64,000 nucleotides of DNA from Melioribacter roseus (GCA_020724265.1 DYHH01000001.1:278782-342781); one strand, 5' to 3'; positions 44,757-54,525 are shown, counted from the first letter of the stretch. Notes: generated by a model not told the origin, from the sequence alone. Numbers and translations are program-made.

Positions 44757-45158
44757 TTACTTTTCGATTGGTTCAAACAAAGCACAGTATGCACCCGCCG
44801 GATCTTTAATAACGCAATACTTGCCATATCCGTTCATAACCTTTGGTTCAAATAATAGTTCACCGCCAAGTGCTTTTACATTTTCGCAACATAATTCAAT
44901 ATCCGAAACATTGAAATAAACCAACCAATAAGAAGGCAAATTTTTATTTGGACCTTTATTGTTACAAATACCGGCATACGGAATATTATCATCGGGTGAA
45001 AGCATTGTATAATCATTATACTCACCCATCGGAACCGGAGCTGATTTAAATCCTATCACCTTTTCATAAAATTTTTTTAATTCTTCCGTATTGTTAACCG
45101 TAAGGTCTACCCATCCAACAGAACCGATAGCAATTTTGTTTTCTTTAGTCATATTCAT
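44757..45158 (-). CDS. VOC/glyoxalase-fold protein
   Basis: 133 residues. Two beta-alpha-beta-beta-beta units: GWVDLTVNNTEELKKFYEKVIGF (about 15-37) and WLVYFNVSDIELCCENVKALGG; ending PAGAYCALFEPIEK. The metal ligand pattern is only partly recognisable. Similar small VOC proteins are often annotated as putative lyases; substrate unknown. Located three bases after the next kinase start region but as a separate minus-strand gene preceding it downstream; spacing to the kinase stop is three bases, so the kinase and this gene could be neighbours by chance. Confidence 0.8.
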   Translation of the reverse strand: MNMTKENKIAIGSVGWVDLTVNNTEELKKFYEKVIGFKSAPVPMGEYNDYTMLSPDDNIPYAGICNNKGPNKNLPSYWLVYFNVSDIELCCENVKALGGELLFEPKVMNGYGKYCVIKDPAGAYCALFEPIEK

Positions 45159-45161
45159 TCC

Positions 45162-47225
45162 CTAAAATAAATTATTTGCTTTTGGGAGAGTAAAATAAAA
45201 TGTAGTGCCGGCACCGGGGCTACTATCAACCCAAATCTTACCTCCGTGTTTTTCAACAAATTCTTTGGAAAGAATTAATCCTAGTCCTGAACCTTTTTCT
45301 CCTTCGGTACCTTCTGTAGATGATGTTTCCGCAATTCTGAAAATTTTATCGATCCGTTCGGGTTCTATTCCAATTCCCGTATCGATAACCGAAACCTGAA
45401 CAGTATCCTTATTCAAATCGTTTGAAGCAACAGTAATTGATCCATTTTGAGGAGTAAATTTAATTGCATTTGTTAATAGATTACGAAGAATTGTAGTAAT
45501 CATATTTTCATCTGCATATAGAATTACATTATCGTCTACCAAAACATGTAATTTAATGTTTTTTAAATCTGCAGATTTTTTTAAAAGTTGATAATTCTCA
45601 AGAACAACATCTATAAGATTTATCTGCTTAGGTTCAAAATCAATTCGCCCGGTTTGAGAGCGAGACCATTGCAATAAATTATCCAACAATTCATGTGAAG
45701 CTTTTGATGTTTTCTGCATGTCTTTTAAGTAACTAATTTTTTCTTCATCGGTAAAATCAAAATAATCCTCAATCATCATTTCGGTAAAACCAAGTAATGT
45801 TACGAAAGGGTTACGCAAGTCATGAGCAATTATAGAAAAGAATTTATCTTTACTTTTATTAGACTCTTCTAATTGCAAGTTAATTTCTCTGATTTTTTCT
45901 TCATATTCTTTACGTTCACTTATATCTATAAAACTTTCTATTCCACCAATTATTTCACCTGTTGGATCTTTTATGTAATCAACATTCTTCGATATAGTAA
46001 TAGTTTTTTCATCTTTGCGACGTAATTTACACTCAACATTTGTTGCCGGTTTAGGAATATTATTATCAAATAAACTACAATGATCTGAACAAGGACTAAC
46101 AGCCAAATCAGAACATTTATGTCCAATAGTTTCTTGTGCAGTATATCCTGTTAATTTTTCTGCCATAAAATTCCAGCTTGTGATATTCCGGTCCATATCT
46201 ACTGTAAAAACCGCACTTGGTACTAACCTTAATAACCGCTCAAACTTTTCCTTCTCGGCTATTAAATTATCTTGAGCATTTTTTAGTTCTGTAATATCAC
46301 GCGTTAAACCAAATGTTCCCACAACATTACCGGAAGAATCTATTAATGGTAATTTTGAAGTTGATACCCAACTTACTTTTCCATCCTTCCATGCTTCTTT
46401 TTCCACCTTATTAACAATAGGAATTTTTGTTTTAATGATCTGCTGCTCATCATTAAAGGCAGGTAACGCATGTTCTTCATCAAAAATATCGAAATCACTT
46501 TTACCTATCAGTTCTTCCGCTGAATTCACATTAAACTTTTCGCAAGTACTTTTATTAACTCTTATAAATTTGCTTTCCAAATCTTTGAAATAAATTGAAT
46601 CGGGAATATTTCGCATAAGTGTCGACAAAAGCCATTGCTCTTTTTCGATTAGTTCTTTCTGCCTTTTAATTTCGGTCAGATCTCTAATTGCAGCAACACG
46701 AACAGATTTCCCTTCAATATGCACATTGCGGGACTCAATTTCTACCGGGAATACCAGACCGTTTTTACGAATACCTCTTACTTCGTATGGTTTACTATCT
46801 TTTGTTTTAACTTTTTCAGCAACTATTTTAATATCATCTTCATGTATGCATTTTTCAACAATGTTCTGATTCATTAATTCATGTTTTTCGTAACCGACAA
46901 TCTTTAAGAAAGAGTCATTACAATCCATAAATATTCCTTGTCTATGAATAATAATTCCCTCAAAAGTAAGTGAAGTAAGATTACGAAGTCGTTCTTCATT
47001 CTTTTTTAGCTCATTGATTTCTGCACCAACAGATTTACGATATTTAATATGAAGAACTACAAGAAAAACTATAATTGTAATCAGCAGTATAAATAGAAGA
47101 ATAAATAACCATTCCGGGATTTCAAAAATTCTTAATAGGTAAGCTATTGAGGATTTTAAATGAATTGTTAAAAAGAGAAAAGCACTGATGGAAACATTTA
47201 AGATATAGACTAAAACAGAAGTCAT
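45162..47225 (-). CDS. Membrane-bound PAS sensor histidine kinase with cysteine-rich PAS
   Basis: 687 residues. Two N-terminal transmembrane segments (about 5-30 and 37-62), then PAS domains near 75-190, 195-315 and 325-445, HisKA with H468 (IIAHDLRNPFVTL) and HATPase (NAIKFT, DTGIGI, GSGLGLILSKEF). The third PAS has C371-x7-C379-x3-C383-x15-C399, suggesting a redox or metal/Fe-S sensor, though this is inference. Kinase stop is three bases before the VOC start on the same strand, so co-transcription is likely. Confidence 0.92.
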   Translation of the reverse strand: MTSVLVYILNVSISAFLFLTIHLKSSIAYLLRIFEIPEWLFILLFILLITIIVFLVVLHIKYRKSVGAEINELKKNEERLRNLTSLTFEGIIIHRQGIFMDCNDSFLKIVGYEKHELMNQNIVEKCIHEDDIKIVAEKVKTKDSKPYEVRGIRKNGLVFPVEIESRNVHIEGKSVRVAAIRDLTEIKRQKELIEKEQWLLSTLMRNIPDSIYFKDLESKFIRVNKSTCEKFNVNSAEELIGKSDFDIFDEEHALPAFNDEQQIIKTKIPIVNKVEKEAWKDGKVSWVSTSKLPLIDSSGNVVGTFGLTRDITELKNAQDNLIAEKEKFERLLRLVPSAVFTVDMDRNITSWNFMAEKLTGYTAQETIGHKCSDLAVSPCSDHCSLFDNNIPKPATNVECKLRRKDEKTITISKNVDYIKDPTGEIIGGIESFIDISERKEYEEKIREINLQLEESNKSKDKFFSIIAHDLRNPFVTLLGFTEMMIEDYFDFTDEEKISYLKDMQKTSKASHELLDNLLQWSRSQTGRIDFEPKQINLIDVVLENYQLLKKSADLKNIKLHVLVDDNVILYADENMITTILRNLLTNAIKFTPQNGSITVASNDLNKDTVQVSVIDTGIGIEPERIDKIFRIAETSSTEGTEGEKGSGLGLILSKEFVEKHGGKIWVDSSPGAGTTFYFTLPKANNLF

Positions 47226-47257
47226 TAAAGGATACCAAATAAATAAACAGATCGGGA

Positions 47258-47290
47258 CAAAAATACGTAATGCATGAAATAAATATACAA
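47258..47290 (-). promoter_or_regulatory. Bacteroidota-type promoter of the 45162 kinase
   Basis: Minus strand TTG (47288-47290), 22-base spacer, TATTTTTG (47258-47265): full -7 match and acceptable spacing, 33 bases before the ATG. Confidence 0.6.
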
Positions 47291-47329
47291 CATTGTAACG
47301 TATATATTAATTTTTCAGATTAAAATTAA

Positions 47330-48385
47330 TCATAGCAGTTCATCTCTTGCTTCACTGTTCAAATAATCAACCACATCTTTTACAGCTTGCGCCTTATTAC
47401 GGTGACAAACTAATAAAGTATCTTCCAGATTAATCACAACCAAATCATTTACACCAACTACTGCAGTAAATTTATTGTCAGAATAAATGTAACTATCTTT
47501 AGAATCAATTGATAAAACATCACCAGTTACTGCATTACCATTATTATCTTTAGAGCTAAGTTCGTAAACACTTTCCCAACTGCCAACGTCGTTCCAGCCA
47601 AAATTACCCTCCATAACAAAAACACGATCTGATTTTTCCATAATTCCGTAATCAACAGAAATACTTTGGAACTTGGGGTATATTTCCTTTATTATATTAT
47701 CGTAATCTCCATTCTTAAGTTTAGTAATAAGCGAATGAGTTTCGGGTAAGTATTTTTTTACTTCTTCTAAAATTATATCACTCCGCCAAATAAACATACC
47801 TGAATTCCAGAGATAATTTCCTTCAGCTAAATATACTTTTGCTTTTTCAATATCAGGTTTCTCAACAAATTTATTTACTTTATAAACACCGTCGGTTCGA
47901 CTTGATTTATCAAAATTAATGTATCCATAGCCTGTCTCAGGTCTTTCAGGTATTATCCCAAAAGTAAGTAAAGCATTATTTTCAAAAGCGAATTTTGCTC
48001 CTTTTAAAATCAATTGCTCGAATTCATTTTTGTCTTTTATCAAATGATCTGAAGGCAAAGTAACAATTACTGAATCTTCGGAAATGTTATTAACTATCTT
48101 TGCAGAAACTGCAACACATGGTGCCGTATTTTTCCCAATTGGTTCTGCAATAATATTTTTTGCTGGAAGTTCGGGCAGATCTTTTTTAATCAATTCGCTT
48201 TGAAGTTTATTAGTAATTACAAACACATTTTCGGATTTCACAAAATTGCTGACTCTTTTAAATGTTTCGCGAATCATACTGTTTTCACCGAAAATATTCA
48301 AAAGTTGTTTGGGTTTTGATTTACGGCTTCTCGGCCAAAATCTTGACCCAACTCCACCCGCCATAATTACTACAAAAATTTCCAT
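47330..48385 (-). CDS. Mannose-1-phosphate guanylyltransferase
   Basis: 351 residues. Makes GDP-mannose from mannose-1-phosphate and GTP. Nucleotidyltransferase signature VVIMAGGVGSRFWPRSRKSKPKQLL (5-29), VTLPSDHLI, FVEKPDIEKA and NSGMFIWR are all present; WNDVGSWESVYEL is typical for the ManC/MPG group. No phosphomannose isomerase domain is attached at the C terminus (usual in long ManC). Confidence 0.95.
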   Translation of the reverse strand: MEIFVVIMAGGVGSRFWPRSRKSKPKQLLNIFGENSMIRETFKRVSNFVKSENVFVITNKLQSELIKKDLPELPAKNIIAEPIGKNTAPCVAVSAKIVNNISEDSVIVTLPSDHLIKDKNEFEQLILKGAKFAFENNALLTFGIIPERPETGYGYINFDKSSRTDGVYKVNKFVEKPDIEKAKVYLAEGNYLWNSGMFIWRSDIILEEVKKYLPETHSLITKLKNGDYDNIIKEIYPKFQSISVDYGIMEKSDRVFVMEGNFGWNDVGSWESVYELSSKDNNGNAVTGDVLSIDSKDSYIYSDNKFTAVVGVNDLVVINLEDTLLVCHRNKAQAVKDVVDYLNSEARDELL

Positions 48386-48476
48386 ATAAACCTCATTTTT
48401 TGATTCGAAAATATAAAAAATTTAGCCGCATTTTTCTCTTTTTAGATTTTGAGAAATTTCTTTCCGAAATGTCAAC

Positions 48477-48504
48477 TTGACGGCATTCTTTGCCTTAATA
48501 TCAT
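48477..48504 (+). promoter_or_regulatory. Possible promoter upstream of the Hsp20 cluster
   Basis: TTGACG (48477-48482), 16-base spacer, TATCAT (48499-48504), a sigma70-like pair. It would leave a leader of about 145 bases before the ATG at 48658. No CIRCE repeat was found in the region. Confidence 0.35.
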
Positions 48505-48657
48505 TATTATGTCATAACTTCATTATATACGTCATATATGCAACTCTGGTAGAGAATTTGAAAGTTCGTATAACTCATTATTTTATAATAACTTATAGAG
48601 TTTTGTGAGAATGGCACAAAAATTATCTATTATTAATCAAAACCAATGGAGGAAAAA

Positions 48658-49086
48658 ATGACTTTAATTAGATTTGAACCGCTTCGCGAATTTGATCGCT
48701 TAACAGATCATTTAGAAAGCTTTTTAAATAATACTACATCAGCTTTTAATACTTCTGCTTCACTACCAAAAGTTGATGTATTCGAAACAACAAACACCTT
48801 AAATGTAGAAGTTGAAATTCCGGGTGTAAAAAAAGAAGATATAAAACTTACGCTTGAAGATAATATTCTTACAATTCAAGGTGAGAAGAAAGTTGATGAA
48901 AGAAACGATGTTCAAAAAACTTTTAGATGTGAAAGATCTTTCGGCAGCTTTAAACGAAGTTTTACATTACCGGTTGATGTTAACCCGGATAAAGTAAATG
49001 CAAAGTTTGAAAACGGATTACTTAGCATTACCCTTGAAAAATATGAAGCACAAAGTTTGTCGGAAAAAACAATTGAATTAAAATAA
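48658..49086 (+). CDS. Small heat-shock protein (Hsp20), first of three
   Basis: 142 residues from the ATG at 48658, which has GGAGG at 48648-48652; an ATG at 48646 is part of that site and is rejected as start. Alpha-crystallin domain from about 40: PKVDVFETTNTLNVEVEIPG, EDNILTIQGEKK, FENGLLSITLEK, with a short C-terminal I-x-L-type anchor (TIEL). ATP-independent holdase that keeps unfolded proteins soluble. Confidence 0.95.
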   Translation: MTLIRFEPLREFDRLTDHLESFLNNTTSAFNTSASLPKVDVFETTNTLNVEVEIPGVKKEDIKLTLEDNILTIQGEKKVDERNDVQKTFRCERSFGSFKRSFTLPVDVNPDKVNAKFENGLLSITLEKYEAQSLSEKTIELK

Positions 49087-49099
49087 ATCGGAGGTAAAA

Positions 49100-49492
49100 A
49101 TGACTGATACAAAAGAATTAGTAAAAGTAGAAAATAATTCATCTTGGGATGAAGCATTGGAAAGAGAATCATGGATTGCTCCAATGGTAAATATATTTGA
49201 AACTAATGATGAATTTCATTTAACTGCTTTTATGCCCGATGTTCAAAGAGATCAAATAAAAATTAAATTGGAAGACAGCAGTTTAGTTATGATGGGCAGA
49301 ATTAATTACAACGAGGCAGTTAATCGTAAATATATCTTGAATGAATACACAATCGGTAATTACTACAGAAAGTTTAAAATTTCCGATTCGATCGATAACT
49401 CAAAAATAGAAGCGAGGTTTGAAAACGGTGTGCTTTCAGTAAAATTACCAAAGCACGACAGAATTAAACCACGTACTATAGAAATTAATTAA
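49100..49492 (+). CDS. Small heat-shock protein (Hsp20), divergent second copy
   Basis: 130 residues; strong CGGAGG seven bases before the ATG. The alpha-crystallin fold is recognisable (APMVNIFETNDEFHLTAFMP, KLEDSSLVMMGRI, ARFENGVLSVKLPK, TIEI at the end), but the central strand is more divergent than in the flanking paralogs. It probably co-assembles with them. Operon with the first copy (13-base gap). Confidence 0.9.
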   Translation: MTDTKELVKVENNSSWDEALERESWIAPMVNIFETNDEFHLTAFMPDVQRDQIKIKLEDSSLVMMGRINYNEAVNRKYILNEYTIGNYYRKFKISDSIDNSKIEARFENGVLSVKLPKHDRIKPRTIEIN

Positions 49493-49530
49493 TTCTTCTT
49501 TTTTGAATAATTAAAAAAAGGAGGTGTATT

Positions 49531-49986
49531 ATGGCACTAGTAAGATGGAATCCAACAAGAGAGTTAATGAATCTCGAAAAAGAATTCAGCAAACTCTTCA
49601 ACACATTCGGTAGTAGATTCGGCTTGCGTGATAGCGATGATGATTTTGAAAATGCTGTTTGGTCACCATTGACTGATATTTCCGAAGATAATGACAAATA
49701 TGTTCTAAGCATGGATATTCCCGGTGTCGATAAGAAAGATGTAAAAATCTCTTACAAAAACGGAAGTATAGTTGTCAGCGGTGAAAGAAAACAAGAAAGC
49801 GAAGAAAAATCATCTAAGTATCACAGAATCGAAAGAGCTTACGGAAAATATTATCGTGAATTTATGCTTCCCGAAAAAATTGTTGAAGATAAGATTGAAG
49901 CTAAATTCAAAGACGGTACATTAACCGTAACAATTCCAAAAGCCGAAGAAGCTAAACCGAGAGAAATTGATATCAAAGTCAATTAA
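49531..49986 (+). CDS. Small heat-shock protein (Hsp20), third copy
   Basis: 151 residues with AAAGGAGGTG upstream of the ATG. N-terminal arm RWNPTRELMNLEKEFSKLF, alpha-crystallin domain from about 45 (PLTDISEDNDKYVLSMDIPG, YKNGSIVVSGERK, FKDGTLTVTIPK), C-terminal IDIKV anchor. The closest of the three to typical class A bacterial Hsp20. Followed by a terminator, so it ends the operon. Confidence 0.95.
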   Translation: MALVRWNPTRELMNLEKEFSKLFNTFGSRFGLRDSDDDFENAVWSPLTDISEDNDKYVLSMDIPGVDKKDVKISYKNGSIVVSGERKQESEEKSSKYHRIERAYGKYYREFMLPEKIVEDKIEAKFKDGTLTVTIPKAEEAKPREIDIKVN

Positions 49987-50009
49987 GATGCATCACATTG
50001 CATTATTTT

Positions 50010-50040
50010 AAGAAGCCGCAAATTGCGGCTTCTTATTTTT
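50010..50040 (+). terminator. Terminator of the Hsp20 operon
   Basis: Ten-base perfect stem AAGAAGCCGC (50010-50019) with GCGGCTTCTT (50025-50034), five-base loop, then ATTTTT. Confidence 0.9.
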
Positions 50041-50082
50041 ATTATCTGATCATTAACAACAAGTTTTTATTTATGTTGCGAT

Positions 50083-51018
50083 ATGGAATTCAAAGATTAT
50101 TATAAAATATTAGGTGTTGATAAAAATGCTTCTCAAGAAGAAATAAAGAAAGCATATCGTAAACTTGCACTTAAATATCATCCCGATAGAAATCCCGATA
50201 ACAAAGAAGCAGAAGATAAATTTAAGGAAGTAACCGAAGCTCACGAAGTTTTAAGCGATCCCGAAAAAAGAAAAAAATATGATACCCTCGGTTCCAATTG
50301 GAGACAGTATGAACGTGCCGGTTTCGACCAAGGCAGTCCGTTTTCCGGTTTTGGTAGACAAAGCGGTAGGTCATATCAATTTCATGGTGATTTTGAAGAT
50401 GTCTTTAATAATCTCGGCGGATTTTCTGATTTCTTCAATAGTTTTTTCGGCGGTGGTTTTGATAGTAATTTTGGTGGAAGAAATACTAGTCGAAGAACCA
50501 CTTCTCAAAAGGTGGCTGATGCAACTGCAGAGTTAAATATTTCTCTTTACGATGCCTTTGATGGTTCTGAAAAATTTATCGTCGTAAACGGACAAAAGAT
50601 TAAGATAAAAATTCCAAAAGGGAGTTACGACGGCAAAAAACTTAGATTAAAAGGTCAAGGTCAGTCATCTTTTCCCGGGTCTCAACGCGGTGATTTAATA
50701 ATTACTTTAAAAATTGCAGATGATCCTAATTTTGAAAGAGAGGGAAATGATCTCTTAATGAATTTAGATGTAGATTTAATGACGGCAATTCTTGGCGGTG
50801 AAAAATCCATTACAACTATTGACGGAAAAACAATCAACATAAAGATTAAAGAAGGTACCGACAGCAGTAAAATTTTACGTGTTAAAGGACATGGAATGCC
50901 GACTCAAACCGGAGCAAGAGGTGATCTCTTAGTAAAAATTTCTGTTAGAGTCCCGAAGAATTTATCCAAGTCAGAAAAAGAAAAATTAATTAAACTTGAT
51001 TTTCTTCGAAGAACTTAA
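50083..51018 (+). CDS. DnaJ-class co-chaperone (CbpA type)
   Basis: 311 residues. J domain (about 1-68) with HPD in KYHPDRNPD; Gly/Phe-rich linker (about 78-135); two C-terminal substrate-binding beta domains ([50 protein letters not shown]). The cysteine-rich zinc domain of DnaJ is missing, so it is CbpA-like. Stimulates DnaK ATPase; dnaK itself is not in the window. Confidence 0.94.
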   Translation: MEFKDYYKILGVDKNASQEEIKKAYRKLALKYHPDRNPDNKEAEDKFKEVTEAHEVLSDPEKRKKYDTLGSNWRQYERAGFDQGSPFSGFGRQSGRSYQFHGDFEDVFNNLGGFSDFFNSFFGGGFDSNFGGRNTSRRTTSQKVADATAELNISLYDAFDGSEKFIVVNGQKIKIKIPKGSYDGKKLRLKGQGQSSFPGSQRGDLIITLKIADDPNFEREGNDLLMNLDVDLMTAILGGEKSITTIDGKTINIKIKEGTDSSKILRVKGHGMPTQTGARGDLLVKISVRVPKNLSKSEKEKLIKLDFLRRT

Positions 51019-51054
51019 AAGTTTTGCAAATCATTTTCATTTACGGAGGACATA

Positions 51055-52962
51055 ATGAGTACTACCCAAACCGATAATAAAACATTTGAATTTAAGGCGG
51101 AAGTTAAACAGTTACTGAATATTTTAGTTCATTCTCTATATACAAGCAGAGAAATATTTTTACGTGAACTTATTTCAAATGCTTCTGATGCACTTGATAA
51201 AATTAGATTCAAGTCTACTAAAGGGGATGAAGTTGCAGATAATGATTTACCTCTTGAAATAAAAATAAATTTTGATGATAAGAAAAACACATTAACAATT
51301 TCCGATACCGGAATTGGAATGACTCGAGATGAAATTATTGAGAACATTGGTACAATCGCTAAATCCGGTTCGGCTGAATTCATCAAAACATTGATGGAAA
51401 GTAAAGAACAAACAAACAATATAATCGGGAAATTCGGCGTTGGATTTTATTCTGTCTTTATGGTTGCCGAAGAAGTGGAGATCAAATCAAAGTCTTACAT
51501 AAAAGATGCTAAACCGATTTATTGGAAATCAGATGGTACAGGAAGTTATACGGTTCAAGAATTAGATGCCGATATGAAACGCGGAACAGAAATAAAAATC
51601 AAGTTAAGAGAAGATGCAAAAGAATTTGCCGAAAAATACCGTTTGGAAAGCACAATAAAGAATCACTCTAATTTCATCACCTTCCCTATTTACATAAAAG
51701 ATGAAAAAGTAAATACAGTATCTGCAATTTGGCGCGAACCAAAAAGTTCGGTTACAAATGAACAGTACAATGAATTCTATAAATTTTTAACATACGATTC
51801 TGAACCGCCGATGGATATTATTCACAAATCGGTTGATGCACCAATTCAGTTCAGTTCGCTATTATTCATTCCTAAAAAACACAACGATTTTTTCTGGATG
51901 AACAAAGATAATTATGGTCTAGACCTTTATGTCAAACGAGTTTTGATTCAACATAAAAACAAAGATTTACTTCCGGAATATTTAGGATTTGTAAAAGGTG
52001 TGGTCGATTCTGAAGATTTACCGCTTAACATATCTCGAGAAACACTTCAAGAAAATCTTGTTTTTACAAAAATCGCAAACTCGGTTACATCACAAGTTCT
52101 ATCTCACTTAACAGATAAAGCAAAAAACAAACCGGAAGAATACGTTGAATTCTGGAAACAACACGGAAGAATTTTCAAACTCGGATACTCCGATTTCTCC
52201 AACCAAGAAAAGTATATGGAACTGTTGCGATTCAATTCATCTTCTTCCGAAAACAAAGATGGACTAATTTCTCTTGATGAGTATGTCTCACGATTGAAAG
52301 AAGATCAAAAAGTTATCTACTATGCATTTGGTTCTTCACGAGAATCGATCGATCTCGATCCGCACTTAGACATTTTCAAAAACAAAGGAATCGAAGTGCT
52401 CTATCTCTTTGATCCGGTAGATGAATTTGTGATCAACTCTTTAAGGAAATATAAAGAGTACGAATTTGAATCCGTTGAAAATGCTGATCTTAAAAAGCTA
52501 AAAAAAGTAAAAGATGTTGAAGACGAAAAGAAAGAAAAATTTGAGAAGTTAGAAAAAGATGACGAGAAACATTTCAGTAGTCTCCTTTCAAAAATGAAAT
52601 CGATTCTCGGCGATAAAGTAACTGATGTTCGCAAATCAGAAAGATTGAGCGGCAGTGCAAGTTGCTTAGTGAGCGAAGATGATCAGATGACTTCTTCAAT
52701 GAAAAAGATAATGAAGATGACGCATCAATCATTCGGTGAAGATAAAAAAGTAATGGAAATTAATCCCGATAATAAACTCATCCGTAATTTGATTGAAGTA
52801 TTTAAGAAAGACAGCAATGATCCGTTAATAGAAAATGCAACTGAGCAGTTGTTTGAATCAGCATTATTATTGGAAGGCAATCTCGAAGACCCGCATAAAT
52901 TAGTTAAGAGAATAAACGAGTTGCTTGAAAAATCGAGTGAGTGGTATTTAGGGAAGAGATAA
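51055..52962 (+). CDS. htpG: Hsp90 chaperone HtpG
   Basis: 635 residues. N-terminal GHKL ATPase with ELISNASDALDKIR (about 38-51), DTGIGMT and GKFGVGFYSVFMV (about 125-137); middle domain with LPLNISRETLQ; C-terminal dimerisation region. An unusually lysine/glutamate-rich stretch (about 485-505, LKKLKKVKDVEDEKKEKFEK) separates middle and C-terminal domains. ATG preceded by CGGAGG. It forms the end of a chaperone island. Confidence 0.97.
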   Translation: MSTTQTDNKTFEFKAEVKQLLNILVHSLYTSREIFLRELISNASDALDKIRFKSTKGDEVADNDLPLEIKINFDDKKNTLTISDTGIGMTRDEIIENIGTIAKSGSAEFIKTLMESKEQTNNIIGKFGVGFYSVFMVAEEVEIKSKSYIKDAKPIYWKSDGTGSYTVQELDADMKRGTEIKIKLREDAKEFAEKYRLESTIKNHSNFITFPIYIKDEKVNTVSAIWREPKSSVTNEQYNEFYKFLTYDSEPPMDIIHKSVDAPIQFSSLLFIPKKHNDFFWMNKDNYGLDLYVKRVLIQHKNKDLLPEYLGFVKGVVDSEDLPLNISRETLQENLVFTKIANSVTSQVLSHLTDKAKNKPEEYVEFWKQHGRIFKLGYSDFSNQEKYMELLRFNSSSSENKDGLISLDEYVSRLKEDQKVIYYAFGSSRESIDLDPHLDIFKNKGIEVLYLFDPVDEFVINSLRKYKEYEFESVENADLKKLKKVKDVEDEKKEKFEKLEKDDEKHFSSLLSKMKSILGDKVTDVRKSERLSGSASCLVSEDDQMTSSMKKIMKMTHQSFGEDKKVMEINPDNKLIRNLIEVFKKDSNDPLIENATEQLFESALLLEGNLEDPHKLVKRINELLEKSSEWYLGKR

Positions 52963-52971
52963 ATCTAAACA

Positions 52972-53003
52972 AGAGATTCCATCTTTTGAAAGATGGAATC
53001 TCT
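52972..53003. terminator. Bidirectional hairpin between htpG and the PLP gene
   Basis: Fifteen-base perfect stem: AGAGATTCCATCTTT (52972-52986) with AAAGATGGAATCTCT (52989-53003), two-base formal loop. It stands between two convergent stops. Confidence 0.8.
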
Positions 53004-53017
53004 ATTCTTCATATTCA

Positions 53018-54337
53018 TTACAACTGTTTCAATGCCTCATCCAAATCCATTAAAATATCATCAGTATTTTCAAGACCAACCGCAATTCTAACGCCGCCGG
53101 CATCAATACCTCTTTGTTCAAGCTGATCAGGTGGAACAACGGAATGCGTCATTGAAGCCGGGTGCTCAACTAAAGTTCGTGTATGCCCCAAACTCACAGC
53201 AAGTGTCATTGTATATGCATGATCGGCAACATAATCCATAAATTTTGCACCGATAGCTTTTCTTTCTGCCGCTGTGTCGCCTTTAATTGTAAAATAAATC
53301 ATACTACCGGGGGCAAAGTTTCCGTTGAAATCAATCATTTGTTTTTTAGCAAGTTCATGATATTTATAACTTGGCAGACCCGGATAATTAACAAAATAAA
53401 TTTTCGGATGAGCTTCCAAGAACTCGGCAATTCTCATTGCAGATTTGATCTGTTGTTTTTGTCGAAGCGGTAAAGTCGGTAATCCATAAGTTAAAATAGC
53501 CCAAGCACTTTTTGTATTTAGCACTGCACCGAAATCTTTGCGGTAAAGTAAAATCATATCGCGGAATTTTTTCGGACCAACTACAACACCTCCCATATCA
53601 GTTCCAAACCCACCGATACCTTTTGTTAATGAGTGAACAACAAAATCAGCCCCAAGTTCAATTGGTCTTTGGCAGAATGGAGTTGCAAAAGTATTATCAA
53701 CAATAATCTTTATATGATCCGATTCATCTCTTGTTTTGTTTATATCATCAACTATCTTTTTGATTTCCGTTAAATCCAGAATATCCAAATTTGGGTTAGC
53801 CGGTGATTCTAAATAAACAACTCTTGTCTTATCGTTTACTACTTTGAAAAAATTATTCGGATCAGTCAAATCAATAGGATGAACAGGAATATTATATCGC
53901 GGGTACCAATTATTGAATAAAGAAATTGTACATCCATAAAGAGTTGAGTGGGTTATTATCTCATCACCTGATTTAGTCAAAACCCCAAGCACAGCAGAAA
54001 TAGCTCCCATTCCGCTTGCAAAAGTTACAGCCATTTCTCCTTTTTCAATATAAGCGAGATTCTCTTCAAGCATATCTTTATTTGGTTCACCGAGCCGGTC
54101 ATAAATAAAAATCGGCGCTTCATCGCCAAACTTTTCGGTTTGCGCAAATTGCTGGAATCCTTGCGCTCCCCTTTCTACCGAATCCAAACGGAAAGTTGTT
54201 GATGATGAAATAGGCGCGGTAACATGATGCGAATAATCCCATTTATCAGTAACATGTTTACCGTAAATTACACGAGTCTCCATAGAATATTTGGAGTCGT
54301 CTATCTTATTTTTCTTTGTAGTCAATTCTTCCGACAT
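53018..54337 (-). CDS. Cys/Met metabolism PLP-dependent enzyme (methionine gamma-lyase/sulfhydrylase-like)
   Basis: 439 residues, longer than the 378-residue relative at 55318 owing to an N-terminal extension and insertions. Fold type I: TFASGMGAISAVLGVL, YLESPANPN, VDNTFATPF and the PLP lysine in VHSLTKGIGG; C-terminal SLGHTRTLVEHPASMTHS. Reactions in this family include cystathionine gamma-synthase/lyase, methionine gamma-lyase and O-acetylhomoserine sulfhydrylase; the sequence does not allow a firm choice. Confidence 0.88.
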   Translation of the reverse strand: MSEELTTKKNKIDDSKYSMETRVIYGKHVTDKWDYSHHVTAPISSSTTFRLDSVERGAQGFQQFAQTEKFGDEAPIFIYDRLGEPNKDMLEENLAYIEKGEMAVTFASGMGAISAVLGVLTKSGDEIITHSTLYGCTISLFNNWYPRYNIPVHPIDLTDPNNFFKVVNDKTRVVYLESPANPNLDILDLTEIKKIVDDINKTRDESDHIKIIVDNTFATPFCQRPIELGADFVVHSLTKGIGGFGTDMGGVVVGPKKFRDMILLYRKDFGAVLNTKSAWAILTYGLPTLPLRQKQQIKSAMRIAEFLEAHPKIYFVNYPGLPSYKYHELAKKQMIDFNGNFAPGSMIYFTIKGDTAAERKAIGAKFMDYVADHAYTMTLAVSLGHTRTLVEHPASMTHSVVPPDQLEQRGIDAGGVRIAVGLENTDDILMDLDEALKQL

Positions 54338-54525
54338 ATATTCCTCCCTAATTTTATTTCCTGTGTAAAATTAAGGATTTCTATGTCCTTAGAAAATAGA
54401 AAAAGGGATACATGAATTTTTGAACAAAAATGAGGGAAACATTACTTTCTAAAAAAAGCTGCAAATCGTGAGTTATCGGCTAAAGAATGACCACTGCTTG
54501 CTGTATTTGTTATAAACAGTAAACT

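Noticed and set aside
44612..44827. 71-codon minus-strand frame overlapping the VOC gene 3' end
   Set aside because: It overlaps the VOC coding sequence in another frame, spans the hairpin at 44697 and has no recognisable features.
48612..48627. TGGCAC followed by TTATCT before the Hsp20 cluster, like a sigma-54 promoter
   Set aside because: The essential GC of the -12 element is missing and no enhancer-binding activator gene is linked.
54420..54525. Possible small RNA or tRNA in the gap after the PIN toxin gene
   Set aside because: No cloverleaf, T-loop sequence or stable long stem could be drawn.
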